NCBI GenBank assembly: GCA_902765025.1
Contig: CACWYC010000012.1
Coordinates: forward strand, 23,648 to 87,647
Source: Oscillospiraceae bacterium
GTDB taxonomy: Bacteria; Bacillota; Clostridia; Oscillospirales; Oscillospiraceae
Length of the DNA: 64,000 nt
Direction: 5' to 3'
The number at the start of each line of letters is the position of its first letter. Within the stretch, counting starts at the first letter, position 1. The position numbers and the translations under genes are program-made. The notes under the pieces were generated by a model. The model saw only the letters and a program-made list of their open reading frames with translations, searched no databases and was not told the origin of the DNA. Below are positions 57,938 to 64,000 of this stretch, in pieces.

Positions 57938-60900
57938 TCAGAAAATCTTCATATTAGCGTAGGTCTCATTCAGAATGTCGGTGTACCAATCCTTCAGGCT
58001 GAGCTTCTTATAAAGTCCACTCTTCAGGAGCGCAGCCGTAGTGCTCTTCTTTACGATACCTACAAAGTTGTCGCGCTGCTGAATGGTGAGAATGTTGGTG
58101 TTCCGAACATCTTTCACGGCGGCGTATACCACGTCCATTACGGCAGCGATATCTTCTTTGTCGTACTCGGGATGGATTTCGACCGCGTCCGTATAGGTCT
58201 TCACGAAGGCGTAATCACCGTCGTACCGGGCAGCCAGGCGATCATTTTCCTCATTGATGCGCCGGATCTCTGCCAGAACCTTCGCCAGTTCTTCATTGAC
58301 CGCCGCGAGATTGTCGATATCGGCAATTTCAAGCATCGCAAAGATCTTCTGCAGAAGCTCGTCCAGCTTGATCATCTCAATCTGATTGTGATTGCGATTC
58401 TTCTTAACTTCGCGCTGAATTTCCGTAACAGTCTCAGTCAGCTTGGAATATCCGGGAGAATTACTGAACTTGTCCAGCAACTCCTGATACTTTCCGAGGT
58501 CAAGAATGGAGATCTTGGTCTTGAAGAACTCATAGATGATATTAACGACATCGTGATTATCAATGATGGCCAGGAGGCTGGTGGGCGTAGTCTTCAGGTT
58601 GATGAAATCGATCCGGTCCTGCGTGGTTTTCAGCAACTTGCGAATATGGTCAATATCGATCTGCTTGGCATATTCAACAGCTCTGGAGAGCAGGAATTCC
58701 GTGTGGCAGTCCTTGATGCCGTTGAGGTAGCGGCGAATCGTCAGAAGCCCGTCCTTGTTCATGTATGTCAGGATCTTGGCGAACATTTCCAGATTCGTGG
58801 TATCGATCATGCCGTCCAGGTCCGATTTGAGCTTCAGATAACGCTTGTTGATATCATCCGGTCCGATGACCAGGCCGTTCATATTGCCGGTGTCTTCGTC
58901 CTCGTTGAACTCTTCGTTGATCTCTTTGAGATACATTTCAATGGTACGGTCATACTCAGCTTCAATATCTACAAAATCAACGATATATCCGTACTGATAG
59001 GTCCTGCCATTCGGACTGCGATACGGCCTGTTCACACGAGAGATGGTCTGCAGCAGATTGTGCTCGTGGGCATTGCGAAGCAGATACATCTTTTTCAGCC
59101 GGTTCACATCGTATCCGGTCGTCAGCATCAGATGAACGACCAAGATGTCAGGCTGCAACGTGTTCTTAAACGCAATCTGAGTGGCTTTATTCGCCGCTGT
59201 GAGAACATCATCATCAGAGATCACGAGGCCAGCAGAAAGCGTACTGTGATGATCAAACCAGTCTTTGATTTTTTTAGCCTGCGGATTGGAGCAGCAGACG
59301 ATCATGCCGCCAATGGTATTGTCGTTATTGGTCAGCCGGAAATACTGGAAGTCTTTTTCTACGAACTTGCAGAGAGCATTGATGTAATCCTCAGATTCCA
59401 AAACGCCGTCTTTCATCGGCTTTCCGTCTTCCAGTTCAAGGTTCTTACGAAGCTCTGTGCGGGCCGTGGTATCAATCTGCTCTTTCTTGATCCGCAGCGT
59501 ATAGCCGTCTGCGATAGACTTGTCATAGAAGTATTTGTGGATGTAGTCGCCAAACTTCAAGCTGGAGCGTTCCTTTTTGGAAAGCAGCGGAGTTCCCGTC
59601 ATCGCCAAGTAGATTGCATCCGGATCGACCAGCATCAGGTTCTTAAAGAACTCGCCGTGCATGGCGTAAGAGCGGTGTGCCTCATCCACAAAGAAGATGC
59701 GCTGGATCTTGGCGTCGTAATCGTTCTTCGCTTCCGGCATCTGGTTGCCGAACTTGTGGATGTTCACAACAGTGATTTCGCCGTTCGTGTCGCTGGCCAT
59801 GTGCTTGCTGAGTGGACGGTCCAGTTCTTTTTGGAAAGCCTGTTTGCTGTCCACGTTGATTGTCAGGATTCCTCTGGCTCGCATCTCACCGGATACCTGA
59901 GTCAGCAGATCCAAGCGGTCAACCACATAGTAGAAACGGGCCGTAATGCCTTTCTTGGCGTAATAATCACGCAGAATTCGCACGCTGAAGCCCGCCAGAC
60001 CGGTTTTCCCGCTTCCCTGGGTATGGAAGATGATACCAGCCTTTCCACCGCCTTCCAGGCGCTCCAGAATAGCCTGAGAGGCAAAGAACTGTGGATAACG
60101 CATGATGAACTTCTGCTTCACAGCGCCATCCACATAGGTGATACCGTAATGCAGATAGAACAGAATGCGCTCTTTGGTAAAGAGTGAAGTCACAAACCGA
60201 TTGCACGGTGTATCCGGGTCAAGGTTAGTCTTGAATTCAGGCGTATCTGCTTCTGCCGGAGAGTAGTGGTTATCCTTCAGAACATACTTGACCATATCAT
60301 CGGTGACCGCTGTGAATCCATCTGTTCTGGGCCGTTCCTCGCGGAAGAAGGAGAATGTAGTCTTCTGCCCGTTAGGCGTGGTATAGAAAGAACCCGCTTT
60401 TACCTCTTCGGCCGGTGCCGCATCGTCTACATTCTCATACTCCATGTTGTTGCTGAAGCACACAACCTGCAGCATGTTAAAGAACTTTTTGAATTCCGGT
60501 TTTTCCAGGCGTTTGTTCAGCATACGCTCAAACTCCACCTGAATACCGCCTTCGTTGTTAGGCCGCTTGACTTCAAGGAAAGAAAGAGGAATTCCGTTAA
60601 TCAGAATATTGATGTCCGGGCGGAACGAGCCTTCACGTTCGCTCTCAGCTCCGTCCTTTCCAAAAATCAGCTCATCCACCACGGCAAAGTCGTTGTTCTC
60701 GACGTTGTCAAAGTCGATCAGCTTGATTCTGTCCTGCGGATCGACCAACCAGTTATAGAAAGCCTGACCCATGTCGTTATTCCGAATGACGCTGTGGATT
60801 TCCTCCACAAGAGCCAAAATTTCTGCGTCTGAATAGTTCTTGCCATTGATCCTGCGAATGGCAGGCGCAAAGCGATTCATGGCGATACGGGTCGCAGTAT

Positions 60901-61000
60901 GTAAATCGATATCCTTCAGAGATTGATACTCATAGCCGATCCGCATGAACTGGATTGTGGCGGGGATCTTAACTCTGGTATCTTCGTTGAACACAGCCAT
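57938..61000 (-). CDS. hsdR: Type I restriction-modification endonuclease/translocase subunit
   Basis: 1020 residues. Nuclease core D129 ... E143-V-K145 (FRPDINILI, FLEVKRP), Walker A TQGSGKTGLAGF with Lys332, DEAH box FFVDEAHRSY at Asp439, helicase motif TGTPLL and the later ISRVNRPYRS motif VI. It pulls DNA and cuts at collision. First gene of the hsd operon; GGAGGAT precedes its ATG. All catalytic residues look intact. Confidence 0.95.
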   Translation of the reverse strand: MAVFNEDTRVKIPATIQFMRIGYEYQSLKDIDLHTATRIAMNRFAPAIRRINGKNYSDAEILALVEEIHSVIRNNDMGQAFYNWLVDPQDRIKLIDFDNVENNDFAVVDELIFGKDGAESEREGSFRPDINILINGIPLSFLEVKRPNNEGGIQVEFERMLNKRLEKPEFKKFFNMLQVVCFSNNMEYENVDDAAPAEEVKAGSFYTTPNGQKTTFSFFREERPRTDGFTAVTDDMVKYVLKDNHYSPAEADTPEFKTNLDPDTPCNRFVTSLFTKERILFYLHYGITYVDGAVKQKFIMRYPQFFASQAILERLEGGGKAGIIFHTQGSGKTGLAGFSVRILRDYYAKKGITARFYYVVDRLDLLTQVSGEMRARGILTINVDSKQAFQKELDRPLSKHMASDTNGEITVVNIHKFGNQMPEAKNDYDAKIQRIFFVDEAHRSYAMHGEFFKNLMLVDPDAIYLAMTGTPLLSKKERSSLKFGDYIHKYFYDKSIADGYTLRIKKEQIDTTARTELRKNLELEDGKPMKDGVLESEDYINALCKFVEKDFQYFRLTNNDNTIGGMIVCCSNPQAKKIKDWFDHHSTLSAGLVISDDDVLTAANKATQIAFKNTLQPDILVVHLMLTTGYDVNRLKKMYLLRNAHEHNLLQTISRVNRPYRSPNGRTYQYGYIVDFVDIEAEYDRTIEMYLKEINEEFNEDEDTGNMNGLVIGPDDINKRYLKLKSDLDGMIDTTNLEMFAKILTYMNKDGLLTIRRYLNGIKDCHTEFLLSRAVEYAKQIDIDHIRKLLKTTQDRIDFINLKTTPTSLLAIIDNHDVVNIIYEFFKTKISILDLGKYQELLDKFSNSPGYSKLTETVTEIQREVKKNRNHNQIEMIKLDELLQKIFAMLEIADIDNLAAVNEELAKVLAEIRRINEENDRLAARYDGDYAFVKTYTDAVEIHPEYDKEDIAAVMDVVYAAVKDVRNTNILTIQQRDNFVGIVKKSTTAALLKSGLYKKLSLKDWYTDILNETYANMKIF

Positions 61001-61110
61001 ATCTCTATCCTCCCGAAGTACATGATCTCTCTATAATAGTATAATACAAACGCAGCGAAAATGCAATACAAAACACTACATTCTCGATGGCGCTTTTACG
61101 AGCCCTTCTC

Positions 61111-61414
61111 TCCGCACTCTCGTGCGGGGTGCAGCGGAAAATACGCACGAGAGTGTGGGGCGTGCACGGGTTACTGACCTTTTTTGTTCTTTTCCGCTCT
61201 GCGCTCACCAGCGGTAAAGCCGCGTGCGCTTGAAACGACAAAAGTGGCGTTTTCGTCCTCCCTTTGAAGAGCAATGCCTGCTGGGTAATTCAGACAGGGC
61301 AAAACGCTTTCGTCAATTTCCAGAATAGTGTTGATATCGTCCTTCGCTCCCCGTACCCTCATGCGAATTGCAACGCAAACACGCACGAGAGTGCGGAGCG
61401 TGCACGGATTACTA
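61111..61414. repeat. 33-bp direct repeats and an inverted copy
   Basis: Copy A (61143-61175) and copy B (61381-61413), starting ACGCACGAGAGTG, differ at three positions; an inverted 16-base core CCGCACTCTCGTGCGG lies at 61112-61127. They bound a 205-base stretch upstream of hsdR. Confidence 0.65.
61171..61359 (-). CDS. Possible small ORF between the 33-bp repeats
   Basis: 62 residues (MRVRGAKDDINTILEIDESV ..., ending GERRAEKNKKGQ). No ribosome binding site is seen and no family is recognised; it may be a fragment. Confidence 0.25.
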   Translation of the reverse strand, partial: RVRGAKDDINTILEIDESVLPCLNYPAGIALQREDENATFVVSSARGFTAGERRAEKNKKGQ

Positions 61415-61449
61415 TGTGCACCTTAACCTTATCGAGTGTGAAGGACGCC

Positions 61450-61617
61450 CCAGTGGTCCGGGGTCTTATTCCCACTATCTCGACCTTGGGACGGGAAGTC
61501 GCCCCTCAATTAACAGTTTTCGACAGTCTCCCTGATTGGACTATGTGCTTCAATTCCGAACCTATACGCCTGGGGAGACCATGCAAGACTTCCTCTGTGG
61601 AAGCGATAGGTCGATGA
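61450..61617 (+). pseudogene. TnpB-type 3' remnant (IS200/IS605 family)
   Basis: Only the tail remains (IPTISTLGREVAPQLTVFDS, then SEPIRLGRPCKTSSVEAIGR and stop), immediately followed by an IS right-end hairpin. The pattern resembles the C-terminal tail and guide-RNA-coding end of TnpB elements. No catalytic domain is present. Confidence 0.45.
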
Positions 61618-61656
61618 TCCAAGACTCCCCCCAGCTTTAGCCGTGGGGAGTGTCAA
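61618..61656 (+). mobile_element. IS200/IS605-type right-end hairpin inside hicB
   Basis: CTCCCC (61625-61630), AGCTTTAGCCGT-type loop region and GGGGAG (61645-61650), followed by TGTCAAAG: the usual right-end form of these elements. On the minus strand the hicB frame runs into it and stops. Confidence 0.6.
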
Positions 61657-61852
61657 AGGCACGCTCGGGCTTTGTGCCCGCCTCCTCGCAGAGAGAAAGG
61701 TAATCGTCTACGGCGCCGTGGAAATCATCTACCAGTTCTTTCGCTGTAGCGCCTTCATAGGAGATTAGGTCAGGGATGTCCATGACCCTCCCGCAGAAAA
61801 TGCCATCAGCTTCGGAGAACTCCACGCTTCCAACATAACCTTTGTATTTCAT
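61637..61852 (-). pseudogene. HicB-family antitoxin truncated by IS end
   Basis: 71 residues. MKYKGYVGSVEFSEADGIFCG, then VMDIPDLISYEGATAKELVDDFHGAVDDYLSLCEEAG is the HicB fold; normal proteins continue with a ribbon-helix-helix of about 40 residues, here replaced by DTPHG and stop from the IS right end. No hicA is adjacent. The start region abuts a relic iscB-element end. Confidence 0.65.
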
Positions 61853-61860
61853 CGTGTTGC

Positions 61861-61924
61861 TCATCTGTTGTTGCGCCACGGAGGCCCCTGCCTTCAGACA
61901 CATGGAGTAAGTGGCGCTCCTCCT
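61861..61924 (-). mobile_element. Solo relic of an IscB-element end
   Basis: 64 bases matching 62660-62723 (the iscB 3' end) with about ten differences, including the TGCCTGAAGGCA-type hairpin (here GTCTGAAGGCAGGGG) and GGCGCAACAACAGATGA. No iscB body remains. Confidence 0.6.
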
Positions 61925-61948
61925 TTCAATTAAAAAAGGGTAGTCAGT

Positions 61949-61974
61949 AAGGGCTTTTGTTTTCTCAAGCCCTC
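61949..61974 (-). terminator. Hairpin after the 76-residue gene
   Basis: AGGGCTT and AAGCCCT pair around TTGTTTTCTC; likely a weak terminator for the XRE pair. Confidence 0.4.
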
Positions 61975-61990
61975 GGCTTTGGCTGTGTGG

Positions 61991-62221
61991 TTACTGGCCC
62001 TGCTTGCATCCTAATTCCTTGATATAGAAGTAATTCTTGGTTTGCAGCAGTGTGGAGAACCCCATCTTATAGCTGTTCTGCTGTTGAGAAAAGAAGGGGC
62101 GTGCGCTGTCGAGCAGAACATGTTGCCGCATTTTTCCGCTGCGCGCGCTTTTGGCCATCCTGTCACCGCTCTCCTTGGTAGACGCGGTAGCACTCAGCAA
62201 ATGGTTGTTAATTTCTTTCAC
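61991..62221 (-). CDS. Hypothetical protein, 76 residues, with XRE regulator
   Basis: Begins with GTG at 62221 after GGAGGAG; sequence is basic in the middle (DRMAKSARSGKMRQHVLLDS) and ends with YFYIKELGCKQGQ. No family recognised. Its start is 29 bases after the XRE gene stop, so it is probably its operon partner, or the front of a truncated metallopeptidase-like partner. Confidence 0.55.
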   Translation of the reverse strand: MKEINNHLLSATASTKESGDRMAKSARSGKMRQHVLLDSARPFFSQQQNSYKMGFSTLLQTKNYFYIKELGCKQGQ

Positions 62222-62250
62222 GTCTCTCCTCCTATTTGTCCCTTAACAGC

Positions 62251-62592
62251 TTATCCAGCATTCGATTCCTCCAGCACTTTCGTCATAAATCTGATGTTAC
62301 TCGCTATCCGACTGATTTCTGCGATGGCGTGAAAATCGTCCTGGCTTACGTCCTGTGCCTGAAACGCGAATCGAATCGGCTGCGGATCCAGGTCCTTGCT
62401 ATCTGTAAAAGGCGCAAGGCTATATCCATATAGATTTACAACGCTCTCTAATTGGTCAACCGTGAGGTTTCGTTCTCCAGATTCGACTTTCGAGATGAAC
62501 GTTTGAGTTACTCCCAAATACTCTGCTATCTGTCCTTGCTGCACTCCCGCCTTTTCTCTCATCATTTTCAGCTTCTCACAAATTGTAGCCAC
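62251..62592 (-). CDS. XRE-family helix-turn-helix regulator
   Basis: 113 residues. LKMMREKAGVQQGQIAEYLGVTQTFISKVESGERNL is a textbook HTH_3; the C-terminal half (LAPFTDSKDLDPQPIRFAFQ) resembles regulators paired with ImmA/IrrE peptidases or toxins. Start is GTG at 62592 with AAGGGGGA upstream. It lies just past the iscB end. Confidence 0.85.
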   Translation of the reverse strand: MATICEKLKMMREKAGVQQGQIAEYLGVTQTFISKVESGERNLTVDQLESVVNLYGYSLAPFTDSKDLDPQPIRFAFQAQDVSQDDFHAIAEISRIASNIRFMTKVLEESNAG

Positions 62593-62640
62593 ACCAATTC
62601 CCCCTTCGCCTCGCGCCCTTCTTCACTCCGATTAATATTA

Positions 62641-63936
62641 TTAAGCAATTCTGGCTTTGTCATCTGTTATTGCGCCACGGAGACCCCTGCCTTCAGGCAT
62701 GGGGAGGAAGTGGCGCGCCTCCTCGATCAATAAATTGTTTCTTTTCTCTACCAGCTTCAGCTTCTTGTAAGTCACACTGGCAGACACCTTGCTTCCGTTC
62801 AGGTGCTGCACGTCGAAGCTACCGGATGCCCGTCTGCCGAAGATGAAACACTCCGCATCTCCCAGCTTAACCTTGTCAAAGAGCTGGAAGCCAAAGACGT
62901 ACTTGGGAGACTGGTTCAACTTACGGTATCCGCCTTTACAGATGGTGGCCTTATGTACCTGCCTGTTGTGGCGGCGTACCGGCTTAATGATGTACTCCTG
63001 TGCCGGCTTTGCTTTCGGATGGCCGGCGATGCACCTGGCATCGTTGACATGGCTCTTATCCATACCAGAGGCCTCCCTGAGCATCTTGGTCTCGGCTCCC
63101 GTGGTCTCCTCAATAACGATGTTCGGCAATTCCGCTTTGAGCCTTTCCATCAGTGTCTTGCGCATAATGCCCATGAACGTGGGATGTGTCCAGAACCTCC
63201 GCTTTTTGAAGTGGAAGTTCCTTGCCTTGAAGCACTTTTCACATACCACATAGCTATCTTCTGGAGATACCGTTGCCTTACCTTCTGCCGTTACTACGTA
63301 CAGTTTACCCACCGCAGAACCACAGCAGCGGCACTTGTAGCCGTCCCGCCACAGAGCGTACTGCCTGGTATTGTAGAAGCCGTACATCTCGCCATACTGG
63401 TACTGAATGCCTACAGGCTTAGGCTGGCCATTGGCCTCTGCCTTCAATGCCTGCAAGTCGAACTCAGCCGTTTCTACAATGAGCTTCGAGATGGGCAAGA
63501 TATTCATAACCATCTTTATGCCTTGGATGTGGTTGTGGATCTTGACTTCTACCGACGGAGCCAGCCAGCCTTTATGCTTGCTGCGTACGCGGTTGTTGAA
63601 GCGAGGTTTGCGGTAACGGGTCTTGCGGTTCCTGCGAGCACAGCGGAACGCACGTCTTGCGTCCATGAGCTTCACCACGTCGTTACGGGGTGTCAGCTCC
63701 GCAGCGAAGAGTTCTTTCTTCTCTGTGGAGGCGGAGATACCGACGTGCTTGCTTCCTGCGTCTATACCAAGAACTACGGGCTGGGTATAGGTCTTTGACG
63801 TTCCTGTAAGCTGGATGGTAAACGGTGTTCTGCGGACAACCTTTGCCTTGTTTGCCTTGAGGAGCAACCGCACCTTACGGCAGTCCGTGGTCGGCATAAG
63901 AGGTTGTCCATTCTTGCTGATGACGTACACTGTCAT
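62641..63936 (-). CDS. iscB: RNA-guided nuclease IscB with degenerate HNH domain
   Basis: 431 residues. The PLMP domain (GQPLMPTTDCR, VVRRTPFTIQL), RuvC-I VVLGIDAGSKHVGIS (Asp59), an Arg-rich bridge helix RRAFRCARRNRKTRYRKPRF, RuvC-II LIVETAEF (Glu155) and RuvC-III SHVNDARCIAG (His296, Asp299) are present. The inserted HNH-like part keeps four Cys of a zinc ribbon (C202-X2-C205, C232-X2-C235) but where IscB has HH and Asn it reads KLYVVTAEGKATVSPEDSYV, so target-strand cutting is probably lost. GGAGG lies upstream of the ATG. The guide-RNA region should be upstream, beyond the window edge. Confidence 0.85.
   Translation of the reverse strand: MTVYVISKNGQPLMPTTDCRKVRLLLKANKAKVVRRTPFTIQLTGTSKTYTQPVVLGIDAGSKHVGISASTEKKELFAAELTPRNDVVKLMDARRAFRCARRNRKTRYRKPRFNNRVRSKHKGWLAPSVEVKIHNHIQGIKMVMNILPISKLIVETAEFDLQALKAEANGQPKPVGIQYQYGEMYGFYNTRQYALWRDGYKCRCCGSAVGKLYVVTAEGKATVSPEDSYVVCEKCFKARNFHFKKRRFWTHPTFMGIMRKTLMERLKAELPNIVIEETTGAETKMLREASGMDKSHVNDARCIAGHPKAKPAQEYIIKPVRRHNRQVHKATICKGGYRKLNQSPKYVFGFQLFDKVKLGDAECFIFGRRASGSFDVQHLNGSKVSASVTYKKLKLVEKRNNLLIEEARHFLPMPEGRGLRGAITDDKARIA
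62660..62723 (-). mobile_element. End of the IscB element (hairpin in iscB 3' coding region)
   Basis: CCCCTGCCT and AGGCATGGGG form a hairpin within the last codons of iscB, the sort of end hairpin used by IS200/IS605 elements. A second, diverged copy lies at 61861-61924. Confidence 0.6.
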
Positions 63937-64000
63937 GTACGGTGTTCCTCCTTTCTTTTATTATGGCTGTTATCAACGCAACAGCTCGTCTCGAAAGAGA

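Noticed and set aside
63937..64000. Guide RNA of the IscB element inside the window
   Set aside because: IscB guide RNAs lie upstream of the gene; only 64 bases are available before the edge, too few to judge.

Overview
The window reads as a chromosome segment of a GC-rich, low-oxygen Firmicute, most likely a gut Oscillospirales (Clostridia) bacterium. This is inferred from the gene content (typA, hslO, recR, YerC, MtaB, DUF3343/YedE/TusA, fused MFS-spermidine synthase), strong AGGAGG-type ribosome binding sites, frequent GTG/TTG starts and sigma-A-like promoters. The species cannot be fixed from the sequence alone. Positions 1 to about 45,350 are GC-rich housekeeping and metabolic DNA. From about 45,400 to the right edge the base composition drops, gene content becomes accessory, and a Tn916-type integrase/excisionase pair marks one end of an integrated mobile island whose other end lies beyond the window.

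Left part (1-13,100): a plant-glycan utilisation operon (GH78 rhamnosidase, GPH symporter, GH2, sugar-phosphate isomerase-like protein, GH43 with carbohydrate-binding tail, GH1), followed on the minus strand by a nitroreductase, Hsp33, a methyltransferase coupled to a TrpR-like YerC repressor, and an AraC regulator.

Middle part (13,200-45,350): an NlpC/P60 hydrolase; a three-gene ABC importer behind a tyrosine-codon-rich leader peptide and an intrinsic terminator, with a promoter operator resembling that of yerC; a frameshifted Cys-repeat protein; glutathione peroxidase; rpe behind a structured leader; recR-apbE-AAA ATPase; yfbR-mtaB; a cysteine desulfurase-MATE-RlmA run; typA; tRNA-Arg(CCU); an HD-GYP protein; a selenium/sulfur module (DUF3343, YedE, TusA-like); glyA; NYN protein, thiamine pyrophosphokinase, mntP; a BlaI/BlaR1-type pair with a clear operator; an MFS-spermidine synthase fusion; two stand-alone cyclic-nucleotide-binding proteins; and an LMW tyrosine phosphatase.

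Island (45,400-64,000): int and xis; a solitary HipA-like kinase; a lone prepilin peptidase; small ORFs; two tandem DUF4116 repeat proteins; a small regulatory cluster; and a type I restriction-modification operon (hsdR-hsdM-hsdS) with two or more further co-directional genes. The gene coupled to hsdS has the residue pattern of an ADP-ribosyltransferase fold and appears to be followed by an out-of-frame C-terminal extension. To the right of hsdR is a graveyard of IS200/IS605-type sequences: a TnpB-type right end inside a hicB gene, a solo copy of an IscB-element end, an XRE regulator with a small partner, and an intact iscB whose HNH domain has lost its catalytic histidines while the RuvC residues remain.

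The most promising observations are the predicted tyrosine-sensing attenuator with a TrpR-family operator on the ABC importer, the ART-like gene translationally coupled to a type I RM operon, and the HNH-degenerate IscB with neighbouring relic ends. All functional claims rest on motif reading by eye; no database search was run.
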